Of a DNA stretch of 64,000 nt, positions 49,801 to 59,410 are shown one piece after another. How positions within the stretch are numbered: the stretch's first letter is position 1; each line of letters starts with the position of its first letter. The position numbers were made by a program, and so were the translations under genes. The DNA is taken from NCBI GenBank assembly GCA_024138025.1, contig JAMXBD010001586.1, positions 1 through 64,000 on the forward strand, read 5' to 3'. Origin of the DNA: Combretum micranthum. Taxonomy: Eukaryota; Streptophyta; Magnoliopsida; Myrtales; Combretaceae. Below the pieces are notes generated by a model. That model searched no databases, was not told the DNA's origin, and was given only the letters and a program-made list of their open reading frames with translations.

Positions 49801-52800
49801 AACCTGCTGACTTTGTTAACAAGCTTGACAGCAACCACGAGGCATCCATTGGTGACCATAGCCACATGGCTAGCCACACACTAGGGGTCACTGAGGAGCT
49901 TAATCGTCCTGAATCTAAAAGTACCAGGAGCAATGCTGGTCATAAACACCATGGAGTTCACAGGACACGTTCAGTCAAAGCAGTTGTTCAAGATGCCCAG
50001 ACCTTCCTTGATAACAGCTCACAAGTGCATCAGCCAAATGCTGCCATGCAACAGGATGCAGTAGCTGGAGTTGAAGATAGCAGACCTACATCGACACGTA
50101 GGACAAGTAGAACTACTAGGAAGCGTCAACATGCTGAAAGCTCTCAAATAATGGAAACTAAGCAGGATGATGGAGGTAGTGAGGGACCCTCTGACAGCAT
50201 CACAGCAGGTGGTAACAAGAAGAGTCGCCAAGTTACTGTCTCTGTTGCACCATCTCCTCAGCAAAGGCGATATAATCTTAGGAAACAAGGCGTAAGTTTC
50301 TTATGCTGGTAGTTGGCTCTAAATACAAATGTTCTGTCTTCTTTATTGCGATGCATGTGAAAGATAATAATAACCTTTATCTTCATATTGCTTGTATCAT
50401 TTTTGACCATTTGAGATTTTTTTGATAGATAATTGCTAGTGGTATTGTTTGAGGAAATGCTTCACACTGATTTGTCTCTTCTTTTTTCTTTATTTTTTTT
50501 AATGATGTTTCGAGATCGATATTTTGATAGGGAGTAACACATTTCTATTGATCGTTAAAAAAAGAAAAAAATACTTGTGTACAAACCGCATAATTTTAAT
50601 TATACATTGTATCTAGAAGATGTGATTTTATTTTGTATAAAGAAATCACATGTAAGGCATGGGATCTAAAAATTGTAGTACATTGTAAAATGGCATGTTT
50701 AACATGCAATTTACTATAAAGGAAAATCAAAATCGCAACTTTTAACGCGTGATTTATTATAAATAGAAGTTTCAATATATTCTCAAAAATCACGAAAATT
50801 GCATGTAAGACTTGTGATGAGTATAAGGGGAGTAAAACGACATGTTTACCATGCGATTTTACATTGATATATTTATAATTATTTTCATATAATTTGTATT
50901 TATGTAATTAAATTATTACATGTGATTTTACATTGGTCTTTATGTAATTATTTTTGTACAATTTGTATTTATGTGATTAAATTATTAACAGATTGGTAAA
51001 TGGACAAACATCTCAGTTTAATATAGAAGTTGGTGATGACATATTGAAAGGCCAAAGAAGGAAGCTTTTTACTTTTTCTCATACTTTCTTCTTCTTTTCT
51101 CTTTTTTTTTTTTTTTAATTTTTATTTTTTTAATAATGAATATATCACTCACATTGGATCCCTGTTTTAAAGCTAGAACAAAAATAATTCAATTAGGATT
51201 CATATATTTAGATATTTTATGCTGCTAATAGAATCTAACTCTAACAGGTAGAATAATAAAATGCTTGGAAAAAATAATGTAGTATCAAAGCATACTTTGC
51301 TCTTGGTCTCTTTCTTCAGCTTAGAAATATAGAAATGTTTACTTGCGTGTTCAGATTGTATATAGGGTCATTTTCTTCTTTAGGAATCAATCCTGGTGCA
51401 ATTGAAAAGACAAAATAATTATGAAAGACAAACGCAACAAGTTTCTGCCCTCTTTCTTGGTTTTGCTGACCAGCATGGGGGTAAAGTACAAATCAGTAAG
51501 AGACTGATACATTGCTAACATATGAACGATTTTAGTGGGAGTGAGGACAAGTAGCTTATAAAAGATGGCCTGTGAGGGTACACGATGGTATAACTTTATT
51601 TGAAGTAAAAGGTTTAATCTATTTTTCTGTGTGGAGGGATATTAATTTTACTTTTCCACTTTATCAGTGCAACAACTTAAACAAAAGGATAAATGGCTGT
51701 GGGACTTCAGTATATATGGAAGACAACTTACATGAATGCTTGATGGAACCAGTTTCTGGTGCCAAAACCTCATTTTCCATCATTAATTAAAAATAAAAAA
51801 TTAGAAATAAAATGAGCAGCTTTCAATGCTGAATATATACACTAACAACTACAAGCTTATCATGGATTTGAATGGAGGAAACTTAGGCAAGGCTTTGATT
51901 AATAAGTTGCTGTTTAGATGCATAACATTTGCATCACCATTGGTGTGTGGGGTCGCCAAATCCTCTTAAGGTGGTGACCACCTTAAGGTAATAGATGTGG
52001 CCACCAAACACTGGGGTGGCATAACCCCAAATATTATTAAAAAGGGGGGGGGAGGGTTGGTGCGGCGGAGAGAAGGGGGAAGAAGAATGTATAAACCTGT
52101 CATTACTCCAGAAAGTGGTGGCCTGATGATTACCCAAGGCCAGGGGTTGGTCAGTGATGCTCCCAAAAGGATATTTATTTATTTATTTTTGTACAATTCT
52201 TATTATATGATTTAGTATAATTTATTGATGATGTTGTCTATTAGAATTAGACACATGTTAAGGTTTGATGGATTTTGGATATAATTGAGAGAAGTAAAAA
52301 GGTTTTTAAACATTTACTCAATCAAGGAAAAATAGAATACGTTGAACACACTAATAGAACAACAGACAAATGTTGAAAATTAAACGTCTTTTTAACTAGC
52401 TGGAAAGTAGAAAAAAGAAAAAAGTAAGTCATATAGATGATATGTCCAAACCCAAAAAAAGAGAAAGAACAGATGAAGACAGAGTTTGAAATGGAACAAG
52501 GCACAACTATTTTGTATGTTCTCCAAATAAGAAATGACTCAATGAAGCAACTAATCGAATTTCTCTTTAGATTATTTAAATGATCTAGAAACTTTTGACC
52601 AATTTGATTTGATTGGAAATGCAATCCATACTCCATCCGGATTAACAGATCTATTATGTTCTTTTTCCATGTATTATCTCACTATCATTGGCCATGAATT
52701 AGGTGAATGAAATGAAATGAATGCAGCATAAATGTCATGTCATCTGCAATATATAGATGTAGCTACATTTTGGATAAGCAGATTTTCTGTTGAAACCAAG

Positions 52801-53900
52801 TCTATACAAGTACTTTCCTCTCAGTAGGAGGTCAAAAGTATAAATTACCATGGTGGAAATGATGGCAACCTTATTCTTGTGTCCTTTGCAATGTAGAGTT
52901 TATTTCCATTTTACATGATGAAATTGTCTGTTGAATTTGAAGGCTAGCCTTTTACTTTAATTTGCTATAAATTTTATGTTTTTTTTCATGGTGGTTCAAA
53001 TTGATTGGATCTGCAAGCAAAGTATCAACAGTATTTTACGACTTCCTAACCATAGCAAGTTTTCTAATTTACTGCTTTTAGATATTTGTGAACTAATTTA
53101 CTCTCATTTATCTATCAATTCAACCGTTGATATTATTGACATTAATTTTACAATAGTTCTGGTGGTGTCTTTGTTTTGGCTTAGGTTGTAGTGTTTTGCT
53201 CTATGACAAACTGAATCAAATGAATGACGTGAGGAATTCCTTAGCAAAACTACATTACAAATTCATCTGCAAAAGCAAGATTATATGAGGATATTAGTTG
53301 ACTGTCTTGACATTTGTTAGCAGCACTGTGTCAGCTGTAGAAGAGTCGGCTGACTTGAGTAAAGGAGAAAAGAAAGAAAACACGGAAGTGGATAAAGCGA
53401 TGAACTCTGAAGTTAATGACCCACAACAAATGGAGGCGAATGAGTACTTTGAAAATTCAAGCTTGGCCCAGGTTACGATTTTAGAAAGCACAGAGATCAC
53501 ACAGGAGAATGTTGTTGGGGTAATGTTTTGATTCCTTTTTTTACAGTATTTAGAAAATAGAACTCCTTAAGAGGTCTTCTTTGTTTGATAAACTTGGTTT
53601 GACATTGTTGCTGGATCATCTGGTCTTGAAGATAGGAATATTGAAAATATAAAAACTTGGTTTGACATTTATTTTGTCATGCAGTTTGCAGAAGAGGACA
53701 CTGGTGATGATAATGGAAATGCAGCTATGCTAGTCAAAGAGTCCTATGATTGTGAAGATATAAATGTCGATCAAGAATTTTATGATGAAGATGAAAATGG
53801 AAGCACATTTCATGAAGAGGAAGGTGATTATGATGATGAGACTGAGTACTCTGGTGCAGCATCTATAGGAAAGAAGATCTGGACCTTTTTTACAACGTGA
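40573..53900 (+). CDS. CRWN: CRWN/NMCP1-type nuclear lamina coiled-coil protein gene, eight exons, with frame breaks
   Basis: Encodes a plant lamin-like protein of the nuclear periphery (CROWDED NUCLEI / nuclear matrix constituent protein 1 group), which shapes nuclei and tethers chromatin. Evidence in order: [10 protein letters not shown] and [14 protein letters not shown] in exon 1; [20 protein letters not shown] in exon 2; a continuous charged coiled coil through exons 3-6; then [42 protein letters not shown] and the C-terminal [10 protein letters not shown] in exon 8. Exons join to about 3,590 bases (about 1,190 residues), the usual family size. Exons are 40573-40816, 43140-43349, 43665-43918, 44043-44313, 44403-44486, 48178-50291, 53324-53519 and 53685-53900. 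Exon 1 needs about three single-base corrections, exon 6 shifts near 49740-49765, and the exon 6/7 phase does not match. I infer consensus errors or recent decay. The exact paralogue (CRWN1, 2 or 3) is not settled. Confidence 0.88.
41780..42290 (+). mobile_element. LINE endonuclease fragment inside CRWN intron 1
   Basis: Conceptual translation shows IWVRWNPQ, then [10 protein letters not shown], then WMLLGDCNE in a second frame, then [20 protein letters not shown] and SHHTPMVV. This order matches the endonuclease domain of plant L1-type LINEs. Several frame breaks and stops are present. It lies in the same orientation as the gene. No reverse transcriptase part follows. Confidence 0.7.
42633..42778. 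repeat. Tandem duplication (~74-bp unit) in CRWN intron 1
   Basis: Two near-identical units containing AAGGAGATTATTGGGTTCTC and TTATTAAAA...GATCCTGTAA. A partial third unit precedes at about 42598. A related sequence lies in inverted orientation in intron 5 at about 46076-46165. Confidence 0.8.
43140..43349 (+). CDS. CRWN: CRWN exon 2
   Basis: 210 bases, phase 0 at both ends, acceptor TGTGCCCAG and donor GATGTATGC. It encodes the conserved head-rod junction beginning [18 protein letters not shown]. Confidence 0.92.
43665..43918 (+). CDS. CRWN: CRWN exon 3
   Basis: 254 bases, acceptor CGATGCAG, donor ACAGA|GTAGGC. It starts [14 protein letters not shown] and continues as rod coiled coil. The two leftover bases are completed by the first base of exon 4. 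Confidence 0.9.
44043..44313 (+). CDS. CRWN: CRWN exon 4
   Basis: 271 bases, acceptor GGTTGTAG, donor GAAAAG|GTGTGT. It encodes [20 protein letters not shown] and further heptads. The phase fits both neighbours. Confidence 0.92.
44403..44486 (+). CDS. CRWN: CRWN exon 5
   Basis: 84 bases (28 codons), acceptor GGTTGCAG, donor GAGAGG|GTGAGT. It encodes [20 protein letters not shown] and continues the rod. Confidence 0.9.
44487..48177 (+). other. CRWN intron 5 (3.7 kb)
   Basis: GT...AG intron without a supported gene. It contains an inverted relative of the intron 1 duplication (about 46076-46165), CTAGTGTTTAAACGCTAGC-like direct repeats near 47267 and 47348, and a run of 16 G at 47878-47893. 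Confidence 0.8.
47878..47893. repeat. G16 homopolymer in CRWN intron 5
   Basis: Sixteen consecutive G after TTTGGGT. It can form G-quadruplexes and is a likely place for sequencing error. Confidence 0.95.
48178..50291 (+). CDS. CRWN: CRWN exon 6 (large rod and tail exon), frameshifted near 49.75 kb
   Basis: Starts [18 protein letters not shown] after CTGACAG. The frame is open to about 49740 and carries the long rod, the [20 protein letters not shown] linker and [15 protein letters not shown]. Coding then continues in another frame from about 49765 ([19 protein letters not shown]) to RRYNLRKQG. The donor is GGC|GTAAGT. The shift is explained best by two single-base changes within about 30 bases. 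The tail has basic clusters ([10 protein letters not shown]) that could serve as a nuclear localisation signal. Confidence 0.9.
50292..53323 (+). other. CRWN intron 6 (3.0 kb)
   Basis: AT-rich intron. At 50600-50960 phrases of the form ACATGTAAG...CATGCGATTT recur. A perfect 11-bp hairpin is at 51965-51987, inside a GC-rich patch at 51945-52150 with a G-run near 52043. I see no gene. Confidence 0.75.
51965..51987. repeat. Perfect inverted repeat (11-bp arms, 1-base loop) in CRWN intron 6
   Basis: CTTAAGGTGGT-G-ACCACCTTAAG. It lies at the edge of a GC-rich patch that may be a small repeat element. Confidence 0.85.
53324..53519 (+). CDS. CRWN: CRWN exon 7
   Basis: The acceptor is TTAGCAG, the donor GTTGGG|GTAATG. 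It encodes the acidic tail start [20 protein letters not shown]. It needs two leftover bases from exon 6, but the visible exon 6 donor leaves none, so one more base change is implied. An alternative acceptor three bases earlier (53321) has the same phase problem. Confidence 0.82.
53685..53900 (+). CDS. CRWN: CRWN exon 8 (C-terminus)
   Basis: The acceptor is GTCATGCAG. It encodes an acidic stretch rich in Asp and Glu, then [12 protein letters not shown] and the TGA stop. The short hydrophobic end is a signature of the NMCP1 group. Confidence 0.92.
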   Translation, partial: FAEEDTGDDNGNAAMLVKESYDCEDINVDQEFYDEDENGSTFHEEEGDYDDETEYSGAASIGKKIWTFFTT

Positions 53901-54851
53901 TGGCTAGATTTTGGATTTTTTTTTTTTTTTCTCTTTCCAAGAGATAATTTCCAAGCAACTTATTACTGCCTCCTTATAGTTTCTTAAGTAATAATGAAGG
54001 GTGGCTTCTCGACACTGTAAAATGATGGGAAAATCGTTATAGCATGTTGCATTCTCTCCTTAACATGTTTTTTTTTTTTTATTTTTTATTTTTAATTTTT
54101 TCTTTTTCCTTACAGTTGAGTACTTATAGCCTGTTAAGGCTAAAGGAGGGAGGGATTTCGTTAAATTCTGTAACTCCTTTATAGTTGAGAGTGCTGCGCA
54201 TGTCTTGATTATGCTGCCTATGGAGTTTTAGTAGCATAGATGGATTTCCTATCCGGATGTACCGATAAGCACTCTATATGATTTTGGCACTTTTGAAGTT
54301 ATTGGAGGCTACTATTTGGCAGCTGGTCAAAAGATTCTAGGGAAGCTTTGTGGAAGAATTACTCTTTCCTATCCTTGGCATCCAGGAGTTCCCTTTCTTT
54401 AAGCGACTTAAAGCGTCACTATAATGGAGGAGAGACTCGGATGGTGAAAATTGTCCCGAGCTTACTCTCCGTTGAGAGTACATACCCCTCTTCTTTTTTG
54501 CAATTATTATTTTTTATTAGAAAAAATTCGACTGTCTTCAACAATGCTTATCTCTATAATACCCACAATATTTGAAGAGCAGCACCACTTATTAGTCGTT
54601 CTTTACGTCTCTGGTCAGTGCATCCCTGAATACTGCGCTCAACCAATTGGGTGGTACTAGTTCATTTAACCCTTCGGTAAAAGAATGCAGGACTAGGGAT
54701 GAGGTTAAGGTTTTTGAATACAGATGCCTCTCTGTACGTGTTGGCGTAGTACATGAAATTATTGGAATGCTAAAATTGGGTTGCTGGTAGATGGATCAAA
54801 ACCTAGTGAGAAATGCCAATAATATATATATAGAAAAAAAAAATTTCTAAC
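53901..54851 (+). other. CRWN 3' flank and probable 3' UTR
   Basis: T-rich runs near 53920 and 54070. I cannot place the poly(A) site with confidence. No other gene is seen. Confidence 0.5.
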
Positions 54852-55245
54852 TTGCTGACTAGGATTAGAAGTGAGTCGAGACAACTCATGAGTTACTCGA
54901 ATTCGACTCGCTTACAATCGAGTCGAGCTTGAGCTTGAGCTTGAGCTACTCGAGTAGTTACCGAGTTCAAGTTCGAGCTTTAAAATACATGGCTCGGTGA
55001 GCTCGCGAGCTTAATTAAGTATTAAATCGAGTCGAGTCGAGTCGAGTCGAGTTTGAGTTTATCGAGTATTAAAAATACTTTATAGTTAAATCAGTATTTA
55101 AAAGAATAATCAAGTTTAACTGATTCGAGTTTGAGCTTAAAAATTAAAGCTCGATCGAGTTCGAGTTCGAGTATTTTATTCGAGTCAAGTTCGAGCTTGG
55201 TTCTATATCGACTCGACTTGACTCGTTTATAGTCCTATTGTTGAC
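54852..55245. mobile_element. hAT-type MITE with 8-bp target duplication
   Basis: The element body is 54860-55237 (378 bp). Its left end TAGGATTAGAAGTGAGTCGAG and the complement of its right end (TAGGACTATAAACGAGTCAAG) form terminal inverted repeats. The flanks TTGCTGAC (54852-54859) and TTGTTGAC (55238-55245) match at 7 of 8 bases. The inside is built of GAGTCGAG and GAGCTTGAGC tandem phrases. No transposase is encoded, so movement would depend on an autonomous hAT element. Confidence 0.85.
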
Positions 55246-56244
55246 TACCAATAATACTAAAGAACCTATGATATAAATATATAGAAGATCTAAGCTCACA
55301 AATCTCAATATAAGAATAACCCGTTGAACACCATAATAACATAGTCTTGGAGTTGCCCAAAAAAAAAAAAAAAAAAGGTTCTTGGGTTCTTGAAAAAAAG
55401 TAAAATACTAACTCAATAAATTTTCTTATTTATTGTTTTTTTTTGTTTATTACAACTAAAGCTTATTTATAACTACAAAGTAAAATCTTAAAACTAGGAA
55501 ACAATTACATCAAAAAGAAACTAAATGAAATCCTTTATAAAATAGAATTATGATAAATTAGGAAATTATAAAATCATTAACTTATTAAATATGAGAGGAA
55601 TCTTAAAATATCAAACGAAACACATAGAAGTAAATGCAAAATCTTCATGGACCTTTGAAAAGATTAGCCCATCAAAGTACCACTATATCTCCAGGAAAAA
55701 CTTGGAGTCAAGTTGCGTACGGACGACTTCTAGGAAATATGTAAGATCCACCGTTGGATTTTGCATAAAGTGGTAAGCTTGCTTTAAAAGTAGTAATTTA
55801 GGTGGGTTGAAAATGTGGTAAGCGTGGTGGGTTATATAAAAAAAGTGGTAGGTATTGTTGGTCGACAATTTGACCTAAATAGGTCCCCCTTATCTCAAAG
55901 CCCTGACACTTGAAGAGAGAATGTCAAGATCTCAACCTGTACCGTAACCATGGAATATCTCACCAGCCACTACATAGTCAAGTTCCCCAAATCTTATCCA
56001 TGTCAACCCAACCTTCTTGCCATGGTTTGGAGTTTACCATCTACTATTTTCAAGGATTTTAAACTTTAACCATAGAAGATTGGCTAAGGACCTTTTTCCA
56101 GGATCAACAAAAGACTAATGTTTGGAGAGAGTAGCGGCACCACTCCATCTCTAGTTAAGAAATCCCTAGTTAAGGGGGGAAGGAAACCAAGATAGTTAGT
56201 TGCAAGGAGTAAGGAAAACAACTCTTCGAATATGGAAGCAAATC
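55246..56244. other. Intergenic, no recognised feature
   Basis: AT-rich with an A-run near 55360. I see no gene. Confidence 0.5.
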
Positions 56245-56521
56245 TTGGGATAATGGCATGGAGAATGCATGTATTTTCACTTTTTGTGATTTAGTGTATG
56301 ATCTTTAAATTTTGGTAAAAAAGTGCTCATTATTTTAAAGTATTAGCATTTTGGTGTCCCCATATTTTAAAGCAAAGTGCTTATATTGTCACTTTTTAAC
56401 AATTTAAGTACTGAAACGTCAGTATTTTAGAACAATAGACATTTTTTAACCAAAATTTAAACCTTAGGTACTAAATTACCAAAAAGTAAAAATACACGCA
56501 CTCCTTGTGCAATTATCCCAA
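56245..56521. mobile_element. Foldback MITE-like element (277 bp)
   Basis: Long terminal inverted repeats: the left arm TTGGGATAATGGCATGGAGA and onward pairs with the complement of the right arm ending CACTCCTTGTGCAATTATCC-CAA over more than 90 bases with mismatches. The middle is AT-rich and non-coding. The family is unassigned and the target duplication is unclear. Confidence 0.75.
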
Positions 56522-56959
56522 AATTCTTAAAGAACATCTAGTTTCAGGGCCAATCTCTATCCTATAGACTCCCCATGATAGTTGTACTGGTTGGCTAGAA
56601 ACATCCATACAAGGGAGCCACGATGCTATATAGTTATAATTATTATAGTATAAAGTCTCCTAAGACGGTTTGACAATTGGGAGACTTACCTACAAGCACA
56701 TCTCCAGCACATGATTCTATGAATAAGAATCAATCAAGCATGTTGTCTAGTGTAAAAACTAAGTTTCTATATGGTTATGAGTTATATGTGCCCCCTATAG
56801 GTATATTTGGGCTAGCTTTATGTTGGATGGATGATGTGGAGACAATAAATAAATAAATAAATAAAGTTCCATAGGAACCACATTTATTACATTATGCATC
56901 TATTAGTGGGAATTGTTTGCTCGTGTATACTATATATTATATTCACGTATAGAGCATGT

Positions 56960-58260
56960 CAACTCCAACCAAAACTCATCTTTCGTATGTGTATTGGTGA
57001 TTTCAATGACATAAAGTTCAATCATAGCACATAGAATAGGAACCTAAAGTGTGTTTGATTCATGGAAAGCATCAAAACTATGATTTCAAGGGAGGTGTTG
57101 ACAAGAATTGATTAAACACTAGTTACTTTGCAATGGTTAGAAAAATTTCCTCAATCTCAAGTATTCCATAGTAAAATGGTGGGTTTAGGCCATGTTACCT
57201 CAATTATAGACTACTACTTCACATATAAGAAAGGCAAAAAGGGATATAGATACAAAAAGATGTGGACTATGGTGAAAAGTTGTAGAGACATCCTAAAAGA
57301 AGATTAAGAGGAGAGCCCATCATAATCATCCCATTCTTTATAGATTCAGGTTAAAGCAATGCAAAGTGAAGTGAAAAAGTGTGAAGTCTAGCCTCTTTCC
57401 TAAGTTGAAATGATGAAATAAGAAGGCTCTAAAAAGAGATTGCAGAAGTTCAAAGGATAAGAAACAATAAAGATGGAAAGTTAGAGCATGATTTGGCTAT
57501 GCTACTATCGTTGTGTAGGCAACAGGAAGAGTTATGCCAACAACAAATATCAACGATTAGTTGGTTAAGAAAAGAGGATAGAAACACAAAACTGTTCCAC
57601 CAGTCTACCTTAATGAGAAGATAGAAACAAAATTTTATAATTGAAATGACAATAATATGATGTGAATAGAAATTTAGGAAACTATCTTGGTTAATAAGTT
57701 GCTAAACAATCTTGATTAACAAGTTCCTAGATGAAAAAAAAAAAAGAAAAAGAAAAGAAAACCTTAATTACTAGATTGTGAAACTTTATCTTTCAAGTCT
57801 GGCGTTTGAATCTATAGTGCTTTTATTTTAGGTTAAGCAATCTCGAATAACACCATAACAATAATAAGGCATTTATTCTCCAAAAAAACAAATAAGTGAA
57901 CCTTAAAAAGAGACATATGGTGTACCTTATAACTAGATATGAGTAAAGTTTATGATGGAATGAGATTTTTTTAAAGAGGGCTCTTGTTGGATTAGCTTTT
58001 TGTAATTAGATGGTGGTATGTCCATCAATCTTGTTATGGGTGTTAGTTGATGGGCAAGTTATAGATCGAGCGCAACGTACTAGAGGACTTAGCTTAGGTG
58101 ACCTACTGTTCCTTTATTTGTTTATTTTGGTTACAAATATGTTGTTTGGGAATATTAAGAAGGCGATTGTGCTGTCTGGGACCTTACTTGCTTTTGTCAC
58201 ATCTCTCATCCTTTGATAATTCCCTATGCTTTATTAAGGCCATTGATAATAATAATGACC
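56960..58260 (+). mobile_element. Degenerate LINE (L1-type) fragment, endonuclease to reverse transcriptase
   Basis: In order on the + strand: RMCIGDFNDIKFN (endonuclease, about 56985), WLEKFPQSQVFHSKMVG (about 57137-57187), ISWLRKEDRNTKLFHQS (about 57550-57605), LDMSKVYDGMRFF (RT, about 57930) and RTRGLSLGDLLFLYLFILV (RT, about 58080-58135). These correspond to successive blocks of plant LINE ORF2. Stops and frame changes are frequent. The catalytic Y-A-D-D block is not seen. Ends are not defined. Confidence 0.78.
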
Positions 58261-59017
58261 AGGTAATGAAGAGTCTAATTTTTTTGAGCCAAGAAGTAAA
58301 TCTATAAAAGTCAAGTATTTTCTTCATCAAAACATAAGTCTTGAAAGGTAGGATAAAGTATGTAAAACCTTAAATATATCTTTTAATTGTCAATTAAAGA
58401 AAATATTTAGACATGCCTACTCTTAGGGGAAGAAATATAATGAAATTGAAACACTTTAAAAATAATGTAAAATAAAATAAATATATGGAATAATAGAATG
58501 GTAATTAATATTGTTAGTGAAGGCGCATATCTGTCAATTCGTGTATCTTTGAAAAGATACATCACTTGAAGGAAAAGTTCAAAAACTCCAACATAACTAC
58601 TCTCCCTCTTCTGTTCTTATGTTTTATAACTTTATCCTCCTTTCTCTTATCAACCTTTATCAAAGCCTGACAATCTTCAATGGAAATCCATGGTAAGTAA
58701 CCACTTTCATCTCTTTTTCTTATCACTTTTCATGATTCAAATGAGGAAACAATAAAAATCAATATATTTTGGTGTCAACAAGCTTAAAAGGAGGAAATTC
58801 CATAACAAGAGAGATAAAATATTGTAGAAACAGGAATAATGGAGGATTTTCCAAGGAGATAATGTGATTATTGTATTCATATATTTTTTTCATGCATGTT
58901 GTGTGTGTTTGGAAAGGTAATAGATGATTCAATATAATTTTAGGGATTAGAAATGTGTTTATGGAAGTGTTTAAAGTGATGTCATTCTTGGAAACATGAA
59001 ATATTAACGAATAAGGG

Positions 59018-59410
59018 GTTTTCTAGAAGTACACGACCGAAACACGGACCTATACTTTAAGCCATGGACCTCTTGGTATGCGAAAAGTAATGTTTTTTTG
59101 AAGTACATAACCATTACACAGTTTCATGTCTTTGGTCACGTACCTCTATGTGGGAAATGTGGTGTTTTTCTAGAAATACATAATCTATCACGAGCTTGCG
59201 TATCTCATCGTGTATCTCTTTGTGCTATCGAGACTTTGAATCCCGGAAGTACATAGGGGATACATGAACTGGAGTTCTCAGCTGTGTAACTCACTGTGTG
59301 ACAAACGTTGTTTCTTGCTCTTGACAAGTATACGATCACAACACAGTTGTGTATCTTGCTTGCGTACTTTATAACTCACCAAGTTCTTTGTTTCTTCTTT
59401 TGGAAAGTAG
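59018..59410. repeat. Degenerate 73-bp tandem repeat, about 5 units
   Basis: The anchor phrase GAAGTACA (or GAAATACA) starts at 59027, 59100, 59173 and 59246, exactly 73 bases apart each time. Related phrases follow at about 59325 and 59402. Units share TTTTCTAGAAGTACATAACC- and GTACCTCT-like parts. Confidence 0.8.
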
